Source: Rhodoferax sp. OV413 (lineage in GTDB: Bacteria > Pseudomonadota > Gammaproteobacteria > Burkholderiales > Burkholderiaceae_C). Taken from it: a DNA stretch of 53,661 bases. The stretch is from NCBI RefSeq assembly GCF_945881795.1, contig NZ_CAMCVG010000005.1, positions 1-53,661 on the forward strand, in the 5' to 3' direction. Below, piece after piece: positions 1 to 7,071 of this stretch. Both the position numbers and the translations under genes were made by a program. Below the pieces are notes generated by a model. The model worked only from the letters and a program-made list of their open reading frames with translations. It had not been told where the DNA came from and searched no databases. Each line of letters opens with the position of its first letter. The stretch's first letter is position 1.

Positions 1-236
1 AGCCACAACAGAATGCTTATGTCGAGCGGTTCAACAGAACCGTCCGCTACGAATGGCTATCCCAGTATTACTGGTCCAGCATTGAAGAGGTTCAGGACTA
101 CGCCACAAAGTGGATGTACTCCTACAATCACGATCGCCCGAATATGGCCTTGGGCGGTTTCACCCCAAAGCAGCATCTGGCCATGGCTGCATAACCGTTC
201 TACTTTTAGGTCCTGTGGAAATCGGGGGGATTACCC
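1..236 (+). mobile_element. Right end of an IS3-family insertion sequence (cut by window edge)
   Basis: The segment holds the 3' end of an IS3-type transposase and a short tail after its stop codon that ends in a G-run followed by ATTACC near 236. I take that as the probable region of the right terminal repeat, but the left end lies outside the window, so neither the inverted repeat nor the target duplication can be confirmed. The boundary is an inference. Confidence 0.55.
3..194 (+). CDS. IS3-family transposase OrfB, C-terminal fragment
   Basis: Reading from base 3 gives 63 residues ending at TAA 192-194. The fragment starts just before the motif NAYVERFNRTVRYEW, which carries the last glutamate of the DDE triad, and ends with YNHDRPNMALGGFTPKQHL, the usual C-terminal signature of IS3-group integrase-core transposases. 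The start is outside the window, so I cannot say whether the gene is intact. In the family the protein is made by frameshifting from OrfA and cuts and joins DNA at the IS ends. Confidence 0.85.
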   Translation, partial: PQQNAYVERFNRTVRYEWLSQYYWSSIEEVQDYATKWMYSYNHDRPNMALGGFTPKQHLAMAA

Positions 237-411
237 AGCGAAAGAAGCGTTCCAGGAAAATTCGAGCTATCTGTCAACCTGACCGCTGCACCGAGTGGTT
301 AGATTTATTTTCCAAATAACATCGCTTCAGCCCTGGTAAGGCCTGTGTGCCCGAATAGGGTTTCTTTCAGGCACCATTTAGTCGGCTCGAAAGCCTCCCC
401 GGATGCGATCA

Positions 412-445
412 GCCCCAAAAACAAACGGGAGCCAAAGCCCCCGTT
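412..445 (-). terminator. Rho-independent terminator of the PEP-CTERM remnant
   Basis: The hairpin has arms 424-432 and 437-445 (nine pairs with one mismatch) and a four-base loop. On the minus strand it is followed by a T-rich tract at 412-423. It sits 24 bp downstream of the stop of the minus-strand gene ending at 469, which is the expected place for an intrinsic terminator. Confidence 0.6.
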
Positions 446-468
446 GTCGTTTGCAAGATGAGGCTTGC

Positions 469-837
469 TTATGCAGCGGAACTGGCTTTGCGGCGACGCG
501 CTATGGTGCCTATCAAACCCAGGCCAGCGAGCAGCATGGCATAGGTTTCGGGTTCCGGGACTGCGGTCACCGCCACGTTGTCCAAGGACCCGCCATAACT
601 GTTTGAGGTGCCGATGCCGCTGAAAATCAACTCTGTAGCGCCGTTGAGTGCGACCTGGCCCTTGTAGTTCATCCAGTCGTTACCGCTTTGCAAACCGGCG
701 GTATTTTCCAGAACTGTTCCACTCAAAGAGCCAAAGCTGAAGGAAAGACCGTTGTCCCCGGCTGCGCGGTTTTCGCGGGCGGAATAGTCCGTTCGGATAG
801 ATGCACAGCCCGCCGGATAAGCGCAGGCAGCTATCAA
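469..837 (-). pseudogene. N-terminally truncated PEP-CTERM sorting-domain protein
   Basis: The C-terminal 25 residues form a complete PEP-CTERM tripartite signal: VPEPETYAM, a hydrophobic stretch (LLAGLGLIGTIA) and a basic tail ARRRK. Such proteins are normally exported with a signal peptide and then processed by an exosortase. Here no signal peptide exists. The only in-frame start is TTG at 837, and the first residues (IAACAYPAG) come from a copy of the dispersed repeat at 806-840. The upstream part of the gene therefore seems lost, and its place is taken by the end of the acyltransferase gene 12 bp away. About 100 residues of the secreted domain remain (a Gly/Ser/Asn-rich beta-type sequence). 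Best read as a decayed 3' remnant. Confidence 0.7.
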
Positions 838-840
838 AAG
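806..840. repeat. Dispersed Comamonadaceae-type repeat, copy 1
   Basis: Contains the recurrent blocks AAGCGCAGGCAGCTATCAAAA. The same blocks (GCTATCAAA, CAGCTAT, GCGC with 4-6 bp variation) recur at 6120-6190, 18702-18746, 34119-34184 and 40240-40302. This copy lies between the acyltransferase stop and the truncated PEP-CTERM gene and supplies that gene's only possible start codon. Confidence 0.5.
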
Positions 841-849
841 ATGAGCAAA

Positions 850-1608
850 TCAGCCCTGGCGCAGGGCAATGATCTCGCAGCGCAGGGCAGCGGCGAGAGC
901 TCGGCGGTCACGGCCGGCGGCGGCTTGGGCTTCGCCAAAGCGCACCACCGCCTGAATTCCGTCGCTGCACAGCGTGCGCCAGAGGGAGCCCAGCAGGGTG
1001 TCGTCGCCGATGTAGCAGGGCGCAAAGCTCTGCCGGCCCTGCGCGTCTTTGAAAAGCAGCGCCACCGGCTGCACCGGCGCACCGGCCGCAATGGCGGCTT
1101 GCAGCAAGTTGGCGTGAAATGGCAGCACCTGGGTGCCGTCCCCGGTTGTCCCCTCCGGAAAAACCGCCAGCACCTCGCCGGCCTGCAGCCGCTCTGCCAT
1201 GTGGTGCACTACGCGCATCGCATCCCGGCGGGATTCGCGCTCTATATAGAGAGTGCCGGCGCCGGTGGCCAGGGTTCCGACCAGCGGCCAGTGTTTGACG
1301 TCGGATTTAGAAATAAAGCGGCAATGCCGCGCCGCGTGAATCACCACAATGTCCAGCCAGGAGATGTGGTTGGCTGCCAGCAGCACCGGCCCTGCCTTGG
1401 GCGGCGCACCATCTACTATCAATTTGATAGCTAGCCGCGCAAGCATGGTCTGCGCCCAGGCCTGAACTTGTGCATAACGCCCAGCTTCCGACAGACGCGG
1501 AAACACAAACTTGATGCGCCAGGCGCCGGTCAGCAAATGCAGGATGACGCGGGTCAGCCGCCAGCCGGCTCTGAGTTGGCGCATGAGCCTGAGCAGCGGC
1601 CTTCGCAT
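850..1608 (-). CDS. plsC: 1-acyl-sn-glycerol-3-phosphate acyltransferase (PlsC-like)
   Basis: A 252-residue membrane-associated acyltransferase that should move an acyl chain onto lysophosphatidic acid in phospholipid synthesis. The HX4D catalytic motif is visible as NHISWLD (around residue 93), with FPEGT further on for glycerol-phosphate binding. I chose ATG 1608 because it lies six bases after the stop of the dihydroorotase-like gene and has GAGG just upstream; the longer frame up to 1737 would overlap that gene heavily. Last gene of the yqgE-ruvX-pyrR-pyrB-pyrX operon. It could equally be a related lyso-ornithine-lipid or lysophospholipid acyltransferase; the motifs do not separate these. 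Confidence 0.85.
   Translation of the reverse strand: MRRPLLRLMRQLRAGWRLTRVILHLLTGAWRIKFVFPRLSEAGRYAQVQAWAQTMLARLAIKLIVDGAPPKAGPVLLAANHISWLDIVVIHAARHCRFISKSDVKHWPLVGTLATGAGTLYIERESRRDAMRVVHHMAERLQAGEVLAVFPEGTTGDGTQVLPFHANLLQAAIAAGAPVQPVALLFKDAQGRQSFAPCYIGDDTLLGSLWRTLCSDGIQAVVRFGEAQAAAGRDRRALAAALRCEIIALRQG
1414..1444. repeat. Possible partial copy of the dispersed repeat inside plsC
   Basis: A perfect 15-bp palindrome (CTATCAATTTGATAG, 1416-1430) followed by CTAGCCGCGCAAGC resembles the TATCAAA/GCGCAAGC blocks of the dispersed repeat. It lies inside the acyltransferase reading frame and does not break it. The match is short, so it may be chance or a relic. Confidence 0.3.
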
Positions 1609-1613
1609 GAACC

Positions 1614-2909
1614 TCAGTCGGCGGTAAACGCCACCCGGCCCGCCACCAGCGTCGCCCTGACGCGACCGGGCAATTCGTAGCCGCCAAACGGCGTGTGCCG
1701 GCCCTGGCTTCGCAGGGCTGAAGGCGTCACCACCCAATGGGCGGCGGGGTCAAAGACGCAGATGTCGGCGGCACCGCCCTCGGTCAGGCGGCCGGCGCTG
1801 GCGGCAAATGTACCCAGGGCGCTGCCCAAAACGCCTGCCGAGCGGCAGGTCACGGTGGCCAGTGCGTCGGCCACGCCCAGCCCGCTCTCGGTCGCCCACT
1901 TGAGCGCCAGACTCAGCAACAGCTCCAGACCGGTGGCGCCGGGCACCGCTTCAGCAAAGGGCAGGCTTTTTTCATCCTCGCCCGCGGGGGTGTGGTCGGA
2001 CACCAGAGCATCAATCGTGCCATCGGCAAGGCCTGCGCGCAGGGCGTCGCGGTCGCGCTGTTGGCGCAAAGGCGGGCTCAGGCGCATGCGGCTGTCGAAG
2101 TAACCGATGTCTACATCGGTGAGGTGCAGTGAGTGGATACTCACATCGCAAGTCACCGGCAGGCCCTCGCGCTTGGCCTGGCGCACCAGCTCCACGCCGG
2201 CGGCGCTGCTGATGCGGCACAGGTGCACCCGGGCGCCAGTAGAACGCACCAGCTCAAAAATCGTGTGCAGGGCAATGGTTTCGGCCGCCACCGGCACGCC
2301 GCTCAGGCCCATGCGCGTGGCCAGCGGGCCGCTGGCGGCCACGCCCTTGCCCAAAAAAGCCTCTTGCGGACGCAGCCACACCGCGTAGCCGAAGGTGCTG
2401 GCGTACTGCAGGGCGCGCTGGGTCACCTGGGTGTTGACCAAAGGCACCTCGGCCTGGCTGAAAGCGACGCAGCCGGCCTGGGTGAGTTGCAGCATCTCGG
2501 TGAGCACCTCGCCCTGCAGATTGCGGGTCAGGGCGCCGAGCGGAAACACCCGCGCCTGGTGCAGGCGCTCGGCGCGGTGGCGCAGCATTTCCACCAGCCC
2601 CGCCTCGTCCAGCACCGGCTCGGTGTCGGGCGGGCACACCACGCTGGTCACGCCACCGGCCACGGCTGCAGCCATTTCCGAGGCCAGCATGCCTTCGTGC
2701 TCATGTCCGGGCTCGCGCAGGCGCACCGACAAATCGACCAGCCCCGGGGCCACGATGCAATGCTGGGCCACGATGGTGGTCTGCGGCTGAAAGCCCTCGG
2801 GCAGGCTGCCGATGGACACAATGCGCCCGCCGGAGATGGCCACATCGGCCACCCGGTCGGTGCCGCTGGCGGGGTCGATCACGCGACCGCCCTGGATCAA
2901 AATTTTCAT
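1614..2909 (-). CDS. pyrX: Dihydroorotase-like protein without the metal-binding HxH (PyrX / PyrC')
   Basis: A 431-residue amidohydrolase of the type I dihydroorotase family, starting MKILIQGGRVIDPASG at ATG 2909. The active-site signature that normally reads D-x-H-x-H-LREPG is DLSVRLREPG here (around residues 59-68). Both metal-binding histidines are replaced, although the later Asp region (VSDHTP) is kept. In Pseudomonas and relatives such inactive PyrC' proteins are needed as structural partners of aspartate carbamoyltransferase PyrB, whose gene is directly upstream. I infer the same role; catalytic dihydroorotase would then be encoded elsewhere. Cytoplasmic, in de novo pyrimidine synthesis. 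Downstream plsC begins five bases after the stop. Confidence 0.85.
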   Translation of the reverse strand: MKILIQGGRVIDPASGTDRVADVAISGGRIVSIGSLPEGFQPQTTIVAQHCIVAPGLVDLSVRLREPGHEHEGMLASEMAAAVAGGVTSVVCPPDTEPVLDEAGLVEMLRHRAERLHQARVFPLGALTRNLQGEVLTEMLQLTQAGCVAFSQAEVPLVNTQVTQRALQYASTFGYAVWLRPQEAFLGKGVAASGPLATRMGLSGVPVAAETIALHTIFELVRSTGARVHLCRISSAAGVELVRQAKREGLPVTCDVSIHSLHLTDVDIGYFDSRMRLSPPLRQQRDRDALRAGLADGTIDALVSDHTPAGEDEKSLPFAEAVPGATGLELLLSLALKWATESGLGVADALATVTCRSAGVLGSALGTFAASAGRLTEGGAADICVFDPAAHWVVTPSALRSQGRHTPFGGYELPGRVRATLVAGRVAFTAD

Positions 2910-2928
2910 AGCGTCAGTCCTCGATTCC

Positions 2929-2956
2929 GGCCTCAGGCCTCAGGCCTCAGGCCTCA
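2929..2956. repeat. 7-bp tandem repeat (GGCCTCA x4) at the pyrB stop
   Basis: Four perfect copies of GGCCTCA run from 2929 to 2956 and include the pyrB stop codon (2947-2949) and the pyrB-pyrX spacer. On the coding strand the unit is TGAGGCC, so each register supplies a stop, and changes in copy number would alter the spacer rather than the PyrB sequence. Confidence 0.9.
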
Positions 2957-3909
2957 TTACCCGCGACGATGCTCATGACCGCCATGCGCACGGCAATACC
3001 AAACGTCACCTGCGGCAGGATCACGGCCTGGTTGCCGTCCACCACCGCCGAGTCAATCTCGACACCGCGGTTGATGGGGCCGGGGTGCATGACGATGGCG
3101 TCGGGCTTGGCCAGTTGCAGCTTGTCGGGCGTGAGGCCGAAGCTCTTGAAGAATTCGTGCATCGAGGGCAGCAGCGCGCCGCTCATGCGCTCGTTTTGCA
3201 GGCGCAGCATGATGATCACGTCGCAGTCTTTGATGCCCTCCTCCAGCGTGTGGCACACCCGCACGCCCAGGTGGGCCAAGTCAGAAGGCACCAGCGTTTT
3301 GGGGCCCACCACCCGCACTTCGGCGCAGCCCAGGGTGGTGAGGGCATGAATGTCCGAGCGGGCCACCCGTGAGTGCAACACATCGCCCACGATGGCTACC
3401 GTGAGGTTGGCAAAGTCTTTTTTGTAGTGCCGGATGGTGAACATATCCAGCAGCCCCTGAGTGGGGTGGGCGTGGCGGCCGTCGCCGGCGTTGATCACGT
3501 GCACGTGGGGCGCCACATGCTGCGCAATCAGATAGGGTGCGCCTGACTCGCCGTGGCGCACCACAAACATATCCGCCGCCATGGCGCTGAGGTTGGCAAT
3601 GGTGTCGAGCAGCGACTCGCCCTTGGACGCGCTGGAGCGGGCGATGTCGAGGTTGATCACATCCGCGCTCAGGCGCGTAGCGGCAATCTCGAAGGTGGTG
3701 CGGGTGCGGGTGGAGTTCTCAAAAAACAGGTTGAAAACACTCTTGCCCCGCAGCAGCGGGACTTTCTTGACTTCACGGTCGTTGACCGAGACGAAGTTGG
3801 TGGCGGTGTCCAAAATCTGCGTCAGGATGTTCTTGGGCAGCCCTTCGGTGGAGAGCAGGTGAATCAGCTCACCGTGTTTGTTGAGTTGCGGGTTGCGCTT
3901 GTAAAGCAT
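2947..3909 (-). CDS. pyrB: Aspartate carbamoyltransferase catalytic subunit
   Basis: A 320-residue enzyme that joins carbamoyl phosphate to aspartate, the committed step of pyrimidine synthesis. Carbamoyl-phosphate site [12 protein letters not shown] (around residues 60-70), HPTQGLLDM, and MHPGPINRG near the C-terminus are all present. ATG 3909 is preferred over the in-frame TTG at 3915 because AGGAGG lies seven bases upstream of it and it starts two bases after the pyrR stop. The neighbouring inactive PyrC' makes it likely that this is the class A type that forms a dodecamer with that protein instead of a PyrI regulatory subunit. That is inferred from the family. Confidence 0.95.
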   Translation of the reverse strand: MLYKRNPQLNKHGELIHLLSTEGLPKNILTQILDTATNFVSVNDREVKKVPLLRGKSVFNLFFENSTRTRTTFEIAATRLSADVINLDIARSSASKGESLLDTIANLSAMAADMFVVRHGESGAPYLIAQHVAPHVHVINAGDGRHAHPTQGLLDMFTIRHYKKDFANLTVAIVGDVLHSRVARSDIHALTTLGCAEVRVVGPKTLVPSDLAHLGVRVCHTLEEGIKDCDVIIMLRLQNERMSGALLPSMHEFFKSFGLTPDKLQLAKPDAIVMHPGPINRGVEIDSAVVDGNQAVILPQVTFGIAVRMAVMSIVAGNEA

Positions 3910-3911
3910 GC

Positions 3912-4448
3912 TCAAGCCTCCTGCACATCAAAGGAAAACACGCCCTCGGTGCTGCGCGCCAGCGCGAGCGACTGGTGCGCCGCCAGCGTGACCCGCGCCG
4001 CCGCGAAGTCCGGCTGCACCGGCAGCTGCCGCCCTCCGCGGTCTACCAGTACCGCCAGCCGCACCTGAGCGGGCCGGCCGAAGTCAAACAACTCATTCAT
4101 GACCGCCCGCAGGGTGCGCCCCGTGTAGAGCACATCGTCAAGCACCAGAATATCGGCGCTGTTCACCTCAAAAGGCAGTTGCGTTTGGCCACCGGAGGCC
4201 AGGCCGCGCTTGGCAAAGTCGTCGCGGTGCATGGACGACGAAATCACCCCGGGCCGCCCGGGCAGCGCCAAGTCAGCCTGCAGCCGCTCGGCCAGCCAAG
4301 CGCCGCCGGATGTGATGCCCACCAGGCGGGTATCGGCGTGGCACAACTGCTGCACACCTCGCAGGAGCTCGCGGTACAGCGCTTCTGCGTCCAGCAATAA
4401 GGCACCCCCGCCGTGGGACGGCCCGGAGGCGTTCGTCAATGTGGTCAC
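3912..4448 (-). CDS. pyrR: PyrR: pyrimidine operon regulator / uracil phosphoribosyltransferase family
   Basis: A 178-residue phosphoribosyltransferase-fold protein. The PRPP-binding loop [17 protein letters not shown] is intact, around residues 99-115. In many bacteria PyrR binds pyr mRNA to control attenuation and also has uracil phosphoribosyltransferase activity; in proteobacteria the RNA-binding role is less certain. It starts with GTG, whose bases overlap the TGA of ruvX (GTGA). It is followed two bases later by pyrB, so it is co-transcribed with the gene it may regulate. I saw no clear PyrR-type attenuator upstream in the operon. Confidence 0.9.
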   Translation of the reverse strand: MTTLTNASGPSHGGGALLLDAEALYRELLRGVQQLCHADTRLVGITSGGAWLAERLQADLALPGRPGVISSSMHRDDFAKRGLASGGQTQLPFEVNSADILVLDDVLYTGRTLRAVMNELFDFGRPAQVRLAVLVDRGGRQLPVQPDFAAARVTLAAHQSLALARSTEGVFSFDVQEA

Positions 4449-4891
4449 TCCAGACTCCTCAAAAACTGTTCAAGAATGATGCAGGCCGAAGCGGCATCGG
4501 CGTCTTTGGCTCCGCTGGCCAGGGCCTCGGTGGTGCTGTAACGCTCGTCCACCTCAAACACCTGCAGCCCGAAGCGGCCCTGCAATTGACGGCCGAACTT
4601 CTTGGCACGGGCGGTGTTGTCGTGCGCGGCGCCATCGGGGTGGTAGGGCACACCAATCACGATGGCGTCGGGCTGCCACTCTTTCAGCTTGGCGGCAACG
4701 CCGTCAAAACGGGCGTTGCCCTCGGCGTGGATGGAGCCCTGGGGCTGCGCAGTGCGCAAAAGCCGGTTACCCACCGCAACACCTGTACGTTTAAGGCCGA
4801 AGTCGAATGCGATAAAGGTAGTCAGGTCGGCGGGCACGGGGGGCGATGGGGGCTGGGTCGCAGAGCTTGCAGGTGCTGCCTGCCCGCTCAT
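4445..4891 (-). CDS. ruvX: Putative Holliday junction resolvase RuvX/YqgF
   Basis: A 148-residue RNase H-fold nuclease. FIAFDFGLKRTGVAVGNR carries the first catalytic Asp, and VIGVPYHPDG and the DERYSTTEA motif with the second acidic pair follow. The family takes part in resolving recombination intermediates or in processing 16S rRNA 5' ends. ATG 4891 overlaps the yqgE stop by four bases (ATGA), the usual coupling in this pair. The first 24 residues are a Pro/Ala/Ser-rich extension before the domain. Confidence 0.9.
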   Translation of the reverse strand: MSGQAAPASSATQPPSPPVPADLTTFIAFDFGLKRTGVAVGNRLLRTAQPQGSIHAEGNARFDGVAAKLKEWQPDAIVIGVPYHPDGAAHDNTARAKKFGRQLQGRFGLQVFEVDERYSTTEALASGAKDADAASACIILEQFLRSLE

Positions 4892-5487
4892 GCGTGCCCC
4901 GCCTGCTGCGAAATCATCCACGACTGCAGGCCCAGCAAACCCAGAGCGCGCTCGTAGCGCTGATCGACCGGCGTCTCAAAAATAAGCGCCTGATCAGCCG
5001 CCACGGTGAGCCAGCTGTTTTCGCCCAACTCGGTCTCCAGCTGCCCCTCGCCCCAGGCCGCATAGCCCAAAGACACCAGCACCCGCTTGGGGCCCGAGCC
5101 CATGGACAGGGCCTCGAGCACGTCTTTGGAGGTGGTCATCTCCAGCCCGCCGGGAATCGTCATGGTGGATGAATACAGCGACTCGTCCTCGCCCTGCCCC
5201 TCAGCTACCACCGACTCATGCAGCACAAAGCCGCGCTCGGTCTGCACCGGCCCGCCCTGAAACACATTCTGGCCCAGCAAATCGGCACGGTGCAGGGGCA
5301 AATCAATCTTGTCAAACAGCGCGGTGAGTGCCATGTCGGCCGGCTTGTTGATGACCAGCCCCAGCGCGCCGCGCTCAGAGTGTTCGCACACATAAACCAC
5401 GCTCTTGCCGAACAATTCGTCTTCCAGTCCGGGCATGGCAATCAGAAAGTGATTGGTGAGGTTGAAAGGTGCAGAATCGCCGGACAT
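4888..5487 (-). CDS. yqgE: YqgE/AlgH family protein (UPF0301)
   Basis: A 199-residue cytoplasmic protein that begins MSGDSAPFNLTNHFLIAMPG and carries the family signatures LVINKP and FQGGPV. Its biochemical role is not established; it is almost always linked to ruvX, as here. On the coding strand a TAAAAT hexamer ends six bases before the ATG, so transcription could begin at the A of the start codon (leaderless). The gap to the divergent phrB start is only 21 bp. Confidence 0.9.
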   Translation of the reverse strand: MSGDSAPFNLTNHFLIAMPGLEDELFGKSVVYVCEHSERGALGLVINKPADMALTALFDKIDLPLHRADLLGQNVFQGGPVQTERGFVLHESVVAEGQGEDESLYSSTMTIPGGLEMTTSKDVLEALSMGSGPKRVLVSLGYAAWGEGQLETELGENSWLTVAADQALIFETPVDQRYERALGLLGLQSWMISQQAGHA

Positions 5488-5508
5488 GGTTTGATTTTAG
5501 CGGCTGAC

Positions 5509-7071
5509 ATGCACACACAATTCTCCAAAGGGCTGGTTTGGTTCCGGCGCGATTTGCGCTCTGACGACAACGCCGCCCTGGCCCGCGCCACCGCTTGCTG
5601 CGACGCCGTCATCTGCGTTTTTGTCTACGACACCGCGATTCTGGACGCCCTGCCGCGGCAGGACCGGCGGGTGGAATTCATCCACGAATCGCTCGCCACG
5701 CTGGACGCCGATCTGCAGGCCCTGCGTGGCAGGCCGGGCCAAGTCTTGCTGGCCCTGCACGACCTGGCAGAGACCGCCATCCCCCGGCTGGCTGACGCCG
5801 TGGGCGCAGATGCGGTGTTTGCAGCGCGCGACTACGAGCCCTCGGCGGTGGCGCGAGACACAGCAATACAACAGCAACTGCTGCACCGCGGCCGGCAACT
5901 GGTGCTGGTCAAGGACCAGGTGATTTTTGAGGAGCGCGAGGTGCTCACCCAAACCGGGCGGCCCTATGGCGTGTTCAGCCCCTACCACCGGGCCTGGCTG
6001 GCTCGAATCGGCGCGGAGCCGGTGGCCACGCATAGCCTGACCCAGCCAGAGCGCAAGCTGATGGGACTGGGGGAGTTGCCCCGTCTCCAAACGACCGAAA
6101 CATCGGAAACATCATCCACCTCAAAATTAGAGCCTTTTCCGGCTGAAACCCTTGCGCTGCCTGCGCTGAGCGCTATCGGTTTTGAAGCAAGCAACCTCTC
6201 AGCGCTCGGAATTCGCGGCGGCGCGGCGGCCGGCGCAGCGCTCTTGGAGGACTTTCTCCCCCGCATGGACCGCTATGGCGAGACCCGCAATTTTCCCAGC
6301 GTCAAGGGGCCCAGCTATCTGGGGGTGCATCTGCGCTTTGGCACGGTCTCCATCCGCACGCTGGTCAACCTCGCACTTGAGCGCTTGCGCGCGGGCAGCG
6401 AGGGGGCTTCGGTGTGGCTGGCCGAGCTGGCCTGGCGGGATTTTTATTTCCAGATTCTTGCCAACTACCCGCAGGTGGCGCAGAGCGCCTTCAAGCCCGA
6501 CTACGACGCCATTGTTTGGGAGCAGGGGGAGCGCGCGCAAGCCCTCTACCAGGCATGGTGCCAAGGGCGCACCGGCTACCCCATCGTCGACGCCGCCATG
6601 GCGCAGATCAACCAGACCGGCTACATGCACAACCGCCTGCGCATGGTGGCGGGCAGTTTTCTCGTCAAGCACCTCGGGCTGGACTGGCGCTGGGGCGAGC
6701 GCTACTTTGCCCTGCAGCTGAACGACTTTGACCTCGCAGCCAACAACGGCGGCTGGCAGTGGGTGGCCTCCAGTGGCTGCGATGCGCAGCCCTATTTCCG
6801 CATCTTCAACCCGGTCACGCAGAGCGAAAAGTTTGACGCGCAAGGCAAATTCATTCGCCGCTACCTGCCGCAGCTGTCAGCCCTGTCTGACAAGGCGATT
6901 CATGCGCCGTGGCTAGCCAAACCGCTGGAGTTGGAGATGGCCGGTGTGCGGCTGGGTGACAACTACCCGCAGCCGGTGGTCGACCACAGCGAGGCCCGGG
7001 CCCGCACGCTCGCTCGCTACGGCTTTCTCAAGAAATCCGCAGACGCCTCCACCGGCGCCAGCGCGCAGTAA
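5509..7071 (+). CDS. phrB: Class I deoxyribodipyrimidine photolyase
   Basis: A 520-residue DNA repair flavoprotein that uses light to split cyclobutane pyrimidine dimers. The N-terminal antenna Rossmann domain begins GLVWFRRDLRSDDNAAL. The FAD-binding helical domain contains GRTGYPIVDAAM, MHNRLRMVAGSFL and NNGGWQW..SGCDAQPYFRIFNP. ATG 5509 places the antenna motif at the usual distance; the upstream in-frame extension is antisense to yqgE. Residues about 195-228 (LQTTETSETSSTSK..) form an extra Ser/Thr-rich linker. The linker contains a 9-bp tandem duplication (GAAACATC-G/A) and a dispersed-repeat copy. Its last 55 bases overlap the convergent chpA gene. Confidence 0.95.
   Translation: MHTQFSKGLVWFRRDLRSDDNAALARATACCDAVICVFVYDTAILDALPRQDRRVEFIHESLATLDADLQALRGRPGQVLLALHDLAETAIPRLADAVGADAVFAARDYEPSAVARDTAIQQQLLHRGRQLVLVKDQVIFEEREVLTQTGRPYGVFSPYHRAWLARIGAEPVATHSLTQPERKLMGLGELPRLQTTETSETSSTSKLEPFPAETLALPALSAIGFEASNLSALGIRGGAAAGAALLEDFLPRMDRYGETRNFPSVKGPSYLGVHLRFGTVSIRTLVNLALERLRAGSEGASVWLAELAWRDFYFQILANYPQVAQSAFKPDYDAIVWEQGERAQALYQAWCQGRTGYPIVDAAMAQINQTGYMHNRLRMVAGSFLVKHLGLDWRWGERYFALQLNDFDLAANNGGWQWVASSGCDAQPYFRIFNPVTQSEKFDAQGKFIRRYLPQLSALSDKAIHAPWLAKPLELEMAGVRLGDNYPQPVVDHSEARARTLARYGFLKKSADASTGASAQ
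6120..6190. repeat. Dispersed repeat copy inside phrB (in frame)
   Basis: The stretch CAAAATTAGAGCC ... TGCGCTGAGCGCTATCGGTTTTGAAGC matches the general pattern of the dispersed repeat (TCAAAAT..GCGCT..AGCGCTATC). It lies in the linker between the antenna and FAD domains of the photolyase and is translated without a stop, adding about 24 residues. Confidence 0.45.

Noticed and set aside
688..1434. 248-codon plus-strand frame over the plsC/PEP-CTERM region
   Set aside because: Antisense to two minus-strand features with clear motifs; no motif of its own.
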